A stretch of 13,905 nucleotides of DNA from JAADHG01 sp964418645 (GCA_964418645.1 CAYQME010000062.1:1-13905), one strand, 5' to 3'. Shown: positions 1 to 7,451, counted from the first letter of the stretch. Made by a program: numbers and translations. Notes: generated by a model from the letters alone, not told the origin.

Positions 1-143
1 CACCTGTTGTTGAAGTGCATATTTCTAATACATTTTCAAGAGAAGAGTTCAGGCATCAATCTTATATTTCGCCAAATGCAAAAGGCGTTATTCTTGGTTT
101 TGGTTTGCAAGGGTATGAGTTAGCTCTTCAAAGTTTTTTATAA
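1..143 (+). CDS. aroQ: 3-dehydroquinate dehydratase, type II (C-terminal fragment)
   Basis: Only the last 46 codons are in the window, read in the frame starting at base 3 and ending at TAA 141-143. The peptide contains VEVHISNTFSREEFRH followed by a GFGLQGYELAL-type tail. This matches the C-terminus of type II dehydroquinases, including the conserved H-[IL]-S-N segment that binds substrate and the R-E-E-F-R-H stretch. Family knowledge: the enzyme dehydrates 3-dehydroquinate to 3-dehydroshikimate in the cytosolic shikimate pathway and forms dodecamers. The gene is convergent with lpd and ends just before the shared terminator. The N-terminus lies outside the window, so completeness cannot be judged. 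Confidence 0.9.
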   Translation, partial: PVVEVHISNTFSREEFRHQSYISPNAKGVILGFGLQGYELALQSFL

Positions 144-145
144 AC

Positions 146-176
146 AAAAAGACGACTCATTTTGAATCGCCTTTTT
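146..176 (-). terminator. Rho-independent terminator of lpd, possibly bidirectional
   Basis: GACGACTC (151-158) pairs with GAATCGCC (164-171) around a 5-nt loop, with A5 on the left and T5 on the right. Read on the - strand (lpd transcript) the two imperfect positions become G-U wobbles, giving 8 pairs before a U-run. On the + strand (aroQ transcript) the same positions are A-C mismatches. It therefore looks optimised for lpd and weaker for aroQ. Confidence 0.75.
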
Positions 177-211
177 ATTATACTTCGGTCTTCCAACTCC
201 AATCTTCCGTT

Positions 212-1588
212 TTAAAGATGAATCACTTCATCATAAGCATCGGCAACTGCTTCCATTACAGCCTCACTCATAGTTGGGTGAGGATGCACAGCTTTTAATA
301 CTTCGTGACCTGTAGTTTCTAATTTACGCCCTAAAACAGCCTCAGCAATCATATCAGTTACTCCAGCACCAATCATATGGCAACCTAACCATTCGCCATA
401 TCTAGCATCAAAAATAACTTTTACAAATCCCTCTTTGTTTCCGCTCGCACTTGCTTTTCCAGAAGCAGAAAACGGGAATTTACCAACTTTAATATCTATG
501 CCTTGGTCTTTAGCTTGTTGTTCTGTTAAGCCAACAGATGCAATTTCTGGGGAGCAGTAGGTACATCCTGGAATATTACCATAGTCTAATACCTCTACAT
601 GTTGTCCAGCAATTTTTTCTACACATAAAATACCTTCAGCAGATGCTACATGTGCTAATGCTTGACCAGGAGTAACATCTCCTATAGCATAATACCCTGG
701 GATATTAGTTTGGTAATAATCGTTTACTATAATTTTATCTCTATCTGTAACAATACCAACATCTTCCAATCCAATATTTTCAACATTTGATTTTATACCT
801 ACTGCCGATAATACAATATCTGCTTCTAGAACTTCTTCGCCTTTTTTGGTATTTACAGTAGCTTTTACAGCTTTCCCAGAAGTATCAACACTAGTCACTT
901 CAGCTGAAAGCATAATTTTTATACCACTCTTTTTAAATGAGCGAGCGAGTTGTTTGGAGACGTCTTCATCTTCAACAGGAACTACATTCGGCATAAATTC
1001 AACGATAGTAACCTCTGTACCAAGTGAATTATAAAAATACGCAAATTCAACACCTATAGCTCCAGACCCAACAACAATCATTTTTTTGGGTTGTTTTGGT
1101 AAGGTCATAGCTTCTCTGTATCCAATTACTTTTTTACCGTCTTGAGGCAAACTTGGTATTTCACGTGAACGTGCTCCGGTTGCAATAATGATATGGTCTG
1201 CACTATATTCTGTGCCATCAACATCAATCTTTTTTCCTGTTTTTAGTTTGCCATAGCCATTAATGACGTCAATCTTGTTTTTCTTCAATAAAAACTGAAC
1301 ACCCTTACTCATGCCATCAGCAACACTTCTACTGCGTTGTACTACAGCATTAAAATCTTTGTCATAATCTTTAACAGATAAACCGTAATCGTTGGCATGC
1401 TTAAGGTACTCAAATACTTGAGCAGATTTTAAAAGTGCCTTTGTTGGAATACAGCCCCAATTTAAACATACACCACCTAGGCTTTCTTTTTCAACTACAG
1501 CTGTTTTAAAACCTAATTGTGCTGCTCTAATAGCAGTAACATAACCTCCAGGACCACTACCAAGAACAATAATATCGTATTTACTCAT
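212..1588 (-). CDS. lpd: Dihydrolipoyl dehydrogenase (E3)
   Basis: A 458-residue flavoprotein, within the normal E3 length range. It oxidises dihydrolipoyl groups on 2-oxo acid dehydrogenase complexes or the glycine cleavage H protein, passing electrons through FAD to NAD+. Visible motifs: FAD-binding GSGPGG at residues 10-15; the redox-active disulfide C41-LNWG-C46 in GGVCLNWGCIPTKALL; the NAD-binding GSGAIG at 174-179 followed by an acidic strand end; the second FAD motif (YYAIGDV) in the C-terminal half; and the catalytic His-Glu pair in HPTMSE (H437, E442). The CLNWGC form is the usual lipoamide dehydrogenase signature rather than that of mercuric or glutathione reductase. It starts at ATG 1586-1588, supported by a promoter element just upstream. 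It is monocistronic here, with no E1/E2 genes alongside, so which complex it serves cannot be told. Confidence 0.97.
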   Translation of the reverse strand: MSKYDIIVLGSGPGGYVTAIRAAQLGFKTAVVEKESLGGVCLNWGCIPTKALLKSAQVFEYLKHANDYGLSVKDYDKDFNAVVQRSRSVADGMSKGVQFLLKKNKIDVINGYGKLKTGKKIDVDGTEYSADHIIIATGARSREIPSLPQDGKKVIGYREAMTLPKQPKKMIVVGSGAIGVEFAYFYNSLGTEVTIVEFMPNVVPVEDEDVSKQLARSFKKSGIKIMLSAEVTSVDTSGKAVKATVNTKKGEEVLEADIVLSAVGIKSNVENIGLEDVGIVTDRDKIIVNDYYQTNIPGYYAIGDVTPGQALAHVASAEGILCVEKIAGQHVEVLDYGNIPGCTYCSPEIASVGLTEQQAKDQGIDIKVGKFPFSASGKASASGNKEGFVKVIFDARYGEWLGCHMIGAGVTDMIAEAVLGRKLETTGHEVLKAVHPHPTMSEAVMEAVADAYDEVIHL

Positions 1589-1619
1589 AAGAATAATTTT
1601 ATATCATTTTTTGAAGCTA

Positions 1620-1653
1620 CAAATTTAGGAAATTCCAACTTTAAAACCCCAAA
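1620..1653 (-). promoter_or_regulatory. Bacteroidota-type promoter for lpd
   Basis: On the - strand, TAAATTTG (1620-1627) is an exact match to the Bacteroidota -7 consensus TAnnTTTG. TTTG (1650-1653) lies 22 bp upstream as a -33 element. The implied transcript start is near 1613, giving a leader of about 25 nt to the lpd ATG. The element lies in the gap between lpd and the upstream msrB operon, so lpd can be transcribed separately. Confidence 0.6.
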
Positions 1654-1690
1654 TTCTAATGTTATTTTGTTAGGTATTAGTACTAGAGGA

Positions 1691-2242
1691 TTAAAGATCA
1701 TCTGTAAAATGTCTTCTCCCTTTATCTTTTCTAAATTTTTCTTTGTTGTAAGCTGAAGATTGTCCTTTTGGTACAGATAAGGATTTCCAGTTTTCACCTT
1801 TAATCATTTTACCAATAAGCACAATTTGTCCAATATGGTAGGCGTAATGTGTTAGTTGCCTATTAATAGCCTCAGTAACTGTGTGTCCTTGATTGCGTAT
1901 ATAAATTATGTGTTCTAAATCTTGGTCTGTTAAAGTTTGTATTGCATCAAATAAGAATTGCCACCCTTTTTCCCAATCTGTAATAAGAGCTTCTTTATTT
2001 TGATATGTATCTTCAAACTCTTGATCTCGTTCTCGCCATTTTTTCTCTCCATCTTCAGTTAAAAAATTTGTCCAACGCGACAACATATTGCCAACAATAT
2101 GCTTAACAATTATCGAGATACTATTACTATCTTCATTAAGTTGCCAGTGAATATCTTGATCATTTAACTGTTCAAAGGTTTTATCACCTAGAAGTTTATA
2201 ATACCCAAACTGTTTTTTGATACTGTTTAAGTAACTACTCAT
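1691..2242 (-). CDS. DinB-like / DUF1572 family putative metal-binding protein
   Basis: 183 residues from ATG 2240-2242. A longer reading from TTG 2251 adds MIKM-type residues, but the ATG at 2242 overlaps the upstream stop in the same manner as the previous gene junction, so I prefer it. The protein is predicted mostly helical. It carries the DinB-fold histidine triad pattern: H48 in a VKHIVGN motif plus H132 and H136 in THYAYHIGQ. Family knowledge: these are four-helix-bundle proteins binding a divalent metal, and some relatives are thiol-dependent S-transferases (bacillithiol or mycothiol type). The actual reaction of this member is unknown. It is the last gene of the msrB-msrB operon, with an 8-nt overlap. 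A role in thiol or redox stress would fit that context but is inference. Confidence 0.85.
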   Translation of the reverse strand: MSSYLNSIKKQFGYYKLLGDKTFEQLNDQDIHWQLNEDSNSISIIVKHIVGNMLSRWTNFLTEDGEKKWRERDQEFEDTYQNKEALITDWEKGWQFLFDAIQTLTDQDLEHIIYIRNQGHTVTEAINRQLTHYAYHIGQIVLIGKMIKGENWKSLSVPKGQSSAYNKEKFRKDKGRRHFTDDL

Positions 2243-2633
2243 TTTTATCAAAATTTAAACTAACAGAATTAACACAATAACGTTGTCCAGTTTCAGTTGG
2301 ACCATCATTAAATATATGTCCTAAATGACTACCACATTTGGCACATACAATTTCTGTGCGTAACATTCCATGCGATTTATCTAATACATTAGTAACAGTT
2401 CCTTTAATTGCTTCATCAAAACTTGGCCAGCCACAATGTGCATCAAACTTGGTATGGCTTTCAAAAAGCTTTTGATTGCATGCAGCACATTTATAAGTAC
2501 CTTCATCAAAGTTTAGATTGTGTTTTCCCGTGTGAGGACGTTCTGTGCCTTTTTCTCTTAAAATTTTATATTGTTCATCAGTGAGTTCTTTTTTCCACTC
2601 ACTTTCTGTCTTCTGTATGTTGTAATTACTCAT
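2235..2633 (-). CDS. msrB: Peptide-methionine (R)-S-oxide reductase, cytosolic
   Basis: 132 residues, a complete MsrB domain without a signal peptide. It reduces the R epimer of methionine sulfoxide in proteins. The structural zinc is bound by two CxxC pairs (C49/C52 in CAAC, C97/C100 in CAKC). The catalytic cysteine is C120 in the RYCVNSVSL motif, and GWPSF and HLGHIFNDGP are also present. C67, in the CGWPSF variant, sits where many MsrBs carry the resolving cysteine, so a C120-C67 disulfide recycled by thioredoxin is likely. ATG 2631-2633 overlaps the stop of the upstream exported MsrB gene by 8 nt, implying translational coupling. No MsrA is seen in the window. Confidence 0.96.
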   Translation of the reverse strand: MSNYNIQKTESEWKKELTDEQYKILREKGTERPHTGKHNLNFDEGTYKCAACNQKLFESHTKFDAHCGWPSFDEAIKGTVTNVLDKSHGMLRTEIVCAKCGSHLGHIFNDGPTETGQRYCVNSVSLNFDKNE

Positions 2634-3105
2634 CTTTTTTTGGAATAAATTTTAAAGCAGCACCATTAATACAATGCCGTTTTCCAGTAGTTTTTCTTGG
2701 ACCGTCATCAAATACGTGCCCAAGATGACCGCCACAAGTTGCACAATGTTCTTCATTTCTTGAATAGCCTAAGTTGTTATCAATACCAAAAGCAACATTG
2801 CCTTTAATCTCTCTATCAAAACTTGGCCAACCAGTACCAGAATCAAATTTGTATTCACTTTCAAATAATGGTGTATTGCAAGCCGCACAATGGTAAATAC
2901 CTTTTTTATAGTTTTTATTTAATGGGCTGGAAAAAGGACGTTCGGTACCAGCTTCACGAAGCACATAATATTGTAAATCATTTAGTTCTAGTTTCCATTC
3001 GACATCAGTTTTGGTAATTTTATAAACTGTAGTCTTACCTTTTTGAGCATTAGAATTACAATTAAAGAGGGTAACAAGACTAATGCATAATATGATTTTT
3101 TTCAT
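2626..3105 (-). CDS. msrB: Exported (probable lipoprotein) peptide-methionine (R)-S-oxide reductase
   Basis: 159 residues: an N-terminal export signal followed by a full MsrB domain. The leader MKKIILCISLVTLFNC ends in a loose lipobox (L13-F14-N15-C16). A signal peptidase I site after SNA (residue 20) is an alternative. Zinc cysteines are C73/C76 and C121/C124, and the catalytic cysteine is C145 in RHCINGAAL. Unlike its cytosolic neighbour, the GWPSF motif is preceded by threonine (T91) rather than cysteine, so the usual resolving Cys is missing. The sulfenic acid must be resolved by another cysteine, by direct attack from a thiol reductase, or by an external partner. The protein presumably repairs envelope proteins. 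It is the first gene of a three-gene operon and is divergent from an M48 lipoprotein protease. Confidence 0.93.
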   Translation of the reverse strand: MKKIILCISLVTLFNCNSNAQKGKTTVYKITKTDVEWKLELNDLQYYVLREAGTERPFSSPLNKNYKKGIYHCAACNTPLFESEYKFDSGTGWPSFDREIKGNVAFGIDNNLGYSRNEEHCATCGGHLGHVFDDGPRKTTGKRHCINGAALKFIPKKDE

Positions 3106-3240
3106 AATAGCTTAAATTTAAACAATTTAAAATGATAGTCGTAATAAAAATTAAATAATAACATGTTAAAACATTTTGAAGTTTATTTAAAATAAAGAAA
3201 TGATTTTTCGTAATTTTCGAATGAATAAAAAATTATAAAC

Positions 3241-4062
3241 ATGAAAAAATTTAAAAGTAATATAATAATATTTGGAGCACTTTTATTCTTTCTTTCATGT
3301 GCTACAAATCCTTTTACAGGAAAGAAAACAATGGCATTTGTACCCAATTCACAATTGTTTCCATCCGCATTTCAACAGTATAGTCAGTTTTTAAGTGAAA
3401 ATAAAGTGGTAAAAGGCACTTCAGATGCAGAAATGATTACTAGAGTTGGACAACGAATCGCTGTAGCTGCTGAGCGCTGGCTTGATGCTAATGGAAAACA
3501 AGGATATTTAAATAATTATAAATGGGATTTCAATCTAGTTAACGATAAAACTGTAAATGCTTGGGCAATGCCAGGGGGAAAAGTAGTTTTCTATACAGGA
3601 ATTCTGCCTATAGCAGGAGGTGAAACTGGAGTTGCTGCAATTATGGGTCACGAAGTTGCACATGCATTGGCTAACCATGGACAACAGCGTATGAGCGCAG
3701 CATATCTCCAGGCAGGATTTGCTTTTGCAGGAAATGTAGCTATTAAAGATGAGCAGTCTCGTAATATTTTTAACCAATCGTATGGAATAGGTTCTAACGT
3801 ATTGGGGATGCTCCCTTTTAGTAGAGCACATGAAACAGAAGCTGATAAAATTGGACTAGTACTAATGGCTGTAGCTGGTTATAATCCAGATGAAGCAGCT
3901 CAACTTTGGAAGCGTATGAAGGCAAATACTGGCGGAGAATCGCCTCCAGAATTTTTAAGCACACATCCTTCTAATGATAGACGTATAGAAAATTTAACAG
4001 CACTTGCACCTACAGCTAAGGCAGAAGCTAAAAAATTTGGAGTGACATCGTTTAGAAATTAA
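3241..4062 (+). CDS. M48-family zinc metalloprotease, lipoprotein
   Basis: 273 residues. A lipoprotein signal (hydrophobic IIIFGALLFFLSC) ends at lipidated C20, so the protein is probably anchored facing the periplasm. The zinc site is H137-E-V-A-H141, with the third ligand E198 in HETEAD (ExxAD pattern). A STHPSNDRRI stretch at 240-249 is typical of the M48 C-terminal part. Family knowledge: relatives such as E. coli LoiP (YggG) and BepA (YfgC) degrade or assist misfolded outer-membrane proteins. There is no TPR domain, so it is closer in layout to LoiP than BepA. It starts at ATG 3241. A 135-bp AT-rich gap separates it from the divergent exported msrB, in which I see no full consensus promoter. 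A good terminator follows. The exact substrate is unknown. Confidence 0.93.
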   Translation: MKKFKSNIIIFGALLFFLSCATNPFTGKKTMAFVPNSQLFPSAFQQYSQFLSENKVVKGTSDAEMITRVGQRIAVAAERWLDANGKQGYLNNYKWDFNLVNDKTVNAWAMPGGKVVFYTGILPIAGGETGVAAIMGHEVAHALANHGQQRMSAAYLQAGFAFAGNVAIKDEQSRNIFNQSYGIGSNVLGMLPFSRAHETEADKIGLVLMAVAGYNPDEAAQLWKRMKANTGGESPPEFLSTHPSNDRRIENLTALAPTAKAEAKKFGVTSFRN

Positions 4063-4098
4063 ATAAATTACGTTTAAATAAAAATGGTTACTTTAGTA

Positions 4099-4130
4099 AG
4101 CTGCTCATAAAAAGAGCAGCTTTTATTTTA
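4099..4130 (+). terminator. Rho-independent terminator of the M48 protease gene
   Basis: Perfect 8-bp stem AGCTGCTC (4099-4106) / GAGCAGCT (4114-4121) with a 7-nt A-rich loop, followed by TTTATTTTA. It lies 36 nt after the protease stop. A second small hairpin (ACCCA-AAA-TGGGT, 4136-4148) follows without a T-run. Confidence 0.88.
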
Positions 4131-4218
4131 GGGCAACCCAAAATGGGTAGTTAACAGAGAAATAGTAATCATTTTTATGACAATATTAATGTTAAAAAAA
4201 TGATTTAAATTATTACAA

Positions 4219-5547
4219 ATGATCCAGTTAGAGAAAGGGAGCAAAAAATTATTAAATGCTTGGGCATTTTACGATTGGGCAAATTCTGTTTATCCTTTAG
4301 TAATTTCATCGGCAGTTTTTCCAATATTTTACGGAGCGCTGACTATTATTAAAGATGCAGATGGTCATAAAATTAGCGATATAGTCTCCTTTTTAGGTTA
4401 TAATTTCAATAATGACTCTTTAATAAGTTATGTTACTGCAGTTAGCTTTTTAGTTGTTTCAATTATGTCGCCAATACTTTCTGGAATTTCAGATTATGTA
4501 GGGAATAAAGAGAATTTCATGAAATTCTTTTGTTATTTAGGAGCCTTATCTTGTATTGGATTATATTGGTTTTCGTTAGATAATTTATTATTTGGATTAC
4601 TGTGCTATATGCTAGCTCTTATTGGTTTTTGGGGAAGTTTGGTTTTTTATAATTCATATTTACCAGATATTGCGTTTCCAGAGCAACAAGATAAAATTAG
4701 CGCTAAAGGATTTTCATTGGGATATGTTGGTAGTGTAATTTTACTCATCGTGAACTTAGTAATGATATTAAAGTATGATTGGTTTGGATTTACTGATGCT
4801 GGTGAACCAACGCGTATTGCTTTTATTATGGTTGGCGTTTGGTGGATTTTATTTGCTCAATATACATTTAAATATTTGCCTACTGGAACTAATGAGGGGC
4901 ACAAGGTTACTAGATCAGTTTTAGCTCATGGATATAATGAGTTGCGTAAAATATGGAAAACACTAAAAAGTAATAAAGTACTAAGACGTTATTTGACAGC
5001 CTTTTTTGTGTATAGTATGGCAGTTCAAACTATTATGATTGCTGCTACTTATTTTGCTGTTGAAGAATTAGATTGGGGAACTCAAGACTCTACCACTGGA
5101 TTGATTATTAGTATTTTGTTAATACAGCTAATTGCTATTGTAGGCGCAAATTATACTGCTAAATGTTCTGAAAAGTATGGAAACATTAAAACGTTGATTG
5201 TAGTTGTGTTTTCTTGGATTCCTATTTGTGCCTATGCTTATTTTGTAACTACTCCAATCCAGTTTTATATTACCGCAGGATTTGTTGGATTAGTCATGGG
5301 TGGTATTCAAGCATTATCCAGATCGACTTATAGCAAATTAATCCCTGAGTTTTCTGAGGACACAGCTTCATATTTTAGCTTTTATGATGTTTCTGAAAAA
5401 ATAGGAATTGTTATAGGAATGTTTATGTATGGTTTTATTGCTGAGCTAACAGGTAGTATGAGATATTCCATTTTATTTTTGATAACGTTTTTTGTTGCTG
5501 GTGTAATTTTGTTGTTTAGGGTTCCTAAAAATGCACTTGCAAATTGA
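4219..5547 (+). CDS. MFS transporter, UMF1 / Atg22-like family
   Basis: 442 residues, dominated by hydrophobic segments and consistent with about 12 transmembrane helices of the major facilitator fold. The N-terminal AWAFYDWANSVYP motif (residues 14-26) is the signature of the UMF1 group (Pfam Atg22-like). The GVRDR-like cytoplasmic loop between early helices appears as a SGISDYVGNKENF stretch. Another conserved stretch near the C-terminal third is GGIQALSRSTYSKLIPE. Substrates of the bacterial members are poorly defined. The eukaryotic relative Atg22 exports amino acids from vacuoles, which does not settle the substrate here. The gene stands alone, with terminators on both sides. No promoter consensus is recognisable in the AT-rich 70 bp upstream. 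Confidence 0.92.
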   Translation: MIQLEKGSKKLLNAWAFYDWANSVYPLVISSAVFPIFYGALTIIKDADGHKISDIVSFLGYNFNNDSLISYVTAVSFLVVSIMSPILSGISDYVGNKENFMKFFCYLGALSCIGLYWFSLDNLLFGLLCYMLALIGFWGSLVFYNSYLPDIAFPEQQDKISAKGFSLGYVGSVILLIVNLVMILKYDWFGFTDAGEPTRIAFIMVGVWWILFAQYTFKYLPTGTNEGHKVTRSVLAHGYNELRKIWKTLKSNKVLRRYLTAFFVYSMAVQTIMIAATYFAVEELDWGTQDSTTGLIISILLIQLIAIVGANYTAKCSEKYGNIKTLIVVVFSWIPICAYAYFVTTPIQFYITAGFVGLVMGGIQALSRSTYSKLIPEFSEDTASYFSFYDVSEKIGIVIGMFMYGFIAELTGSMRYSILFLITFFVAGVILLFRVPKNALAN

Positions 5548-5564
5548 TTTTATAAGCATATAAG

Positions 5565-5592
5565 AAAAAAGCCACTCATTGAGTGGCTTTTT
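5565..5592. terminator. Bidirectional terminator between MFS gene and ECF operon
   Basis: GCCACTCA / TGAGTGGC forms a perfect inverted repeat (5571-5587) around a single central T. It is flanked by A-runs on the left and T-runs on the right, so each strand has a stem followed by U residues. It sits between convergent genes (MFS stop 5547, DUF2807 gene stop 5615) and can end both transcripts. Confidence 0.92.
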
Positions 5593-5614
5593 AGTTTTAT
5601 GAATTCTATATTCT

Positions 5615-6340
5615 TTAGTTGCTGATGCTTCCAGACCCTGCAACTTTAGTATCCTCTTTACTAGGATTTCCTCTATATTCTATATCGCCTGATCCAGATA
5701 CACGAGCTTTCAAACTTTCTTTGCTAACAACCTCTGCATCACCTGATCCTGCTATTGAAACTACAGTGTGGTTAGATTGTAAGCCAAAGCCATGTATATC
5801 ACCCGAACCTGCTAATTTAGCTGTTAGGCTATTTGTATTACCTTTTAATGTAAGGTCGCCAGAACCTGCTAAACTTCCTTTGACAGAGGATGCTTCCACA
5901 TTTAAAACAACATCGCCAGACCCTGCCAACGATACTTCAAGGTTAGTTGCTGTAATTGTATCTTCATTCCATAAATCACCAGAACCTGCTAGCGATACTC
6001 TAGAGATATCCTTAAAAGGAATTGTAATCTTAATAGTTTTATTCCAGCTTGGACTTAAATTGATATTTTTTTCAACTTTTATAATTAAGTTGTTGCCTTT
6101 AATCTCAGTAATAATATACTCTAATAGATTTTTTTCGCCTTCAAGCTTAATTTTACCTTCTGTACCAGCAACAAGAATATAATCCATTGATCCTGCACAT
6201 TTAATACCATCATAATCTCCTGTTGTTCTAGTTTCAGTAGTCATGTTGCCATTCCCTTTTACTTTTTTCCCACCCCACCATTGTGCGTGAGATACAGATA
6301 CAAACATGATTGCTGCTAATAATAATATTGATTTTTTCAT
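5615..6340 (-). CDS. Secreted DUF2807 (head GIN domain) repeat protein
   Basis: 241 residues with a Sec signal peptide (MKKSILLLAAIMFVSVSHA, cleavage likely before Q20). After a short linker containing WWGGKK, the chain has the DUF2807 start (GDYDGIKCAGSMDYILVAG) and then a ladder of AGSGD motifs at about residues 118, 139, 158, 177, 197, 215 (SGSGD) and 234 (AGSGS), spaced 18-21 residues. This is the pattern expected for a right-handed beta-solenoid with one motif per turn. The family is often named 'putative auto-transporter adhesin', but I see no beta-barrel translocator and no type IX C-terminal domain. A periplasmic or surface-associated soluble solenoid is more faithful to the sequence. 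It is the last gene of the sigma/anti-sigma operon, 25 nt after the preceding gene. Function is unknown; adhesion is only a family label. Confidence 0.88.
   Translation of the reverse strand: MKKSILLLAAIMFVSVSHAQWWGGKKVKGNGNMTTETRTTGDYDGIKCAGSMDYILVAGTEGKIKLEGEKNLLEYIITEIKGNNLIIKVEKNINLSPSWNKTIKITIPFKDISRVSLAGSGDLWNEDTITATNLEVSLAGSGDVVLNVEASSVKGSLAGSGDLTLKGNTNSLTAKLAGSGDIHGFGLQSNHTVVSIAGSGDAEVVSKESLKARVSGSGDIEYRGNPSKEDTKVAGSGSISN
5627..5989 (-). repeat. AGSGD repeat ladder in the DUF2807 protein
   Basis: Seven units, each carrying the five-residue core [AS]GSG[DS], recur with an 18-21 residue period over residues 118-238. At DNA level, a variant of ATCACCAGAACCTGCT recurs on the + strand with synonymous differences. 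The units are thus old or under protein-level selection rather than freshly duplicated. Confidence 0.9.
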
Positions 6341-6365
6341 AATTGTTGTTTTTTGATTTATTTTT

Positions 6366-7451
6366 TTAGTTTTTCTTTAGTGTAACACTTCCGTATTCAG
6401 ATTTGATTTTTATAGTATTTCCCGAGTTGTTTTGCCCGTAGTAACCTGCATAATATTTCTCTCTAGATTTAATGATTTGCTTTGTAAATTCAAAGTCATC
6501 CTTATTTCTTAAAGACGCATATTCTAAACTTAAATCGAAGTTAAAATCATAACCTGAAGAAAAATCAATAGTAATGCTCATATAGTCCGAATCAATGGTT
6601 ACATCTCTTGCGTTGGCTGTTATGTTATCAATTTTTAGAGAGCCATAATCTCCTACAACGTTTACATTTTTATAGATATCACCAAAACGAGCTGTTAAGT
6701 AATCTCCATTTCCAGTAACATTGTTCACTTTATTAATTGTTAAAGAACCATAGTCACAATTATAAGATACATCCTCGGCTATTTCTATAACAGACTTTGA
6801 GTAATCGGCGTCGATATTTAAATCATTAGTTTTACCAACTGTAAAACCACTATAGTCTGCGTTTATTTCTCCACTTTTTATATACTCAAAATAACTGTTG
6901 TTAGTATAATCAAAGGTAATTCTGTTATTATCAGCCATTAATTCTTTGGTAGTTATTTTGCCATAATCGCAATCAATAATAGCATGACCTTCCAATGTGT
7001 CTAAGTTGGTACTTCCGTAGTCATTGCTTAAATCAACATTATTAGTAATTGGCATTTTAATAACGTAGTTAATTTTCATATTTACATTATTATTTCCCCA
7101 ATTCCACCAGGATCTATTCTTATTAAATCTTGTTTTTGCAGATACTAAATTTGAAGATCCAGAAAAATCAACATTAATTCCATCCAACTTTTTTTGAACT
7201 TTTTCTTCGTTGTTTCCATTAGTTGTTATGGTAACTTCAATAACAATTCGGTTTTCATTCCAAGTTACTATATCAATATTGCCATAACTGTTGTCAACTT
7301 TTAAAGTAGCGTCTGGGTTTACGGTATATTCTTTATTAATCTTTTTTTCTTTGGTATGTTTTCCTTTCCAATTATCCCCATTGCCGCCAATTACTAAGGC
7401 AGGAATTAGCAGAAATGTACATATTGCTTTATAAAGTAGAGCTGTTTTCAT
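6366..7451 (-). CDS. Secreted DYG-repeat protein, DUF4097-like predicted beta-solenoid
   Basis: 361 residues with an N-terminal signal (LLYKAICTFLLIPALVIGG, cleavage near residue 22-23). An opening segment resembles DUF4097/adhesin-like proteins (TLKVDNSYGNIDIVTW, with charged and Asn-rich strands), followed by a Trp-rich patch (SWWNWG, 114-119). The body is a ladder of [DE]Y[GSTLM] motifs at about residues 144, 162, 181, 199, 216, 233, 250, 268, 289 and again 352, mostly 17-21 apart, alternating with short beta-type strands. The ATG at 7449-7451 lies 23 nt inside the anti-sigma gene, so the two are co-translated or coupled. No membrane anchor or T9SS sorting domain is visible. It probably works in the periplasm or at the surface as an output of the ECF circuit. 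The biochemical role is unknown. Confidence 0.82.
   Translation of the reverse strand: MKTALLYKAICTFLLIPALVIGGNGDNWKGKHTKEKKINKEYTVNPDATLKVDNSYGNIDIVTWNENRIVIEVTITTNGNNEEKVQKKLDGINVDFSGSSNLVSAKTRFNKNRSWWNWGNNNVNMKINYVIKMPITNNVDLSNDYGSTNLDTLEGHAIIDCDYGKITTKELMADNNRITFDYTNNSYFEYIKSGEINADYSGFTVGKTNDLNIDADYSKSVIEIAEDVSYNCDYGSLTINKVNNVTGNGDYLTARFGDIYKNVNVVGDYGSLKIDNITANARDVTIDSDYMSITIDFSSGYDFNFDLSLEYASLRNKDDFEFTKQIIKSREKYYAGYYGQNNSGNTIKIKSEYGSVTLKKN
6576..7025 (-). repeat. DY(G/S) repeat ladder
   Basis: Nine motifs of the form x-D-Y-[GSTLM] over residues 143-292 with a period of 17-21 residues, in phase with predicted short strands. The period is close to that of the AGSGD ladder in the next gene, although the core motif differs. 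Confidence 0.85.

Noticed and set aside
1585..1797. 70-codon - strand frame between lpd and the DinB-like gene
   Set aside because: It overlaps the 3' end of the DinB-like gene in another frame and spans the lpd promoter; no family resemblance.
3106..3240. Search for promoters in the msrB/M48 divergent gap
   Set aside because: Only partial matches (TAATTTTC at 3211-3218 on +, TAAATTTA at 3113-3120 on -) with no -33 at proper spacing; too weak in DNA this AT-rich.
4136..4148. Small hairpin ACCCA-AAA-TGGGT after the protease terminator
   Set aside because: Five pairs and no T-run; not a terminator, and no partner site was found, so not counted as an operator.
5619..6182. 187-codon open frame on the + strand rich in SPEPA repeats
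   Set aside because: It is the antisense reading of the AGSGD repeat ladder; the regular repeat keeps it open. It has no signal, no promoter and lies entirely inside the well-supported DUF2807 gene.
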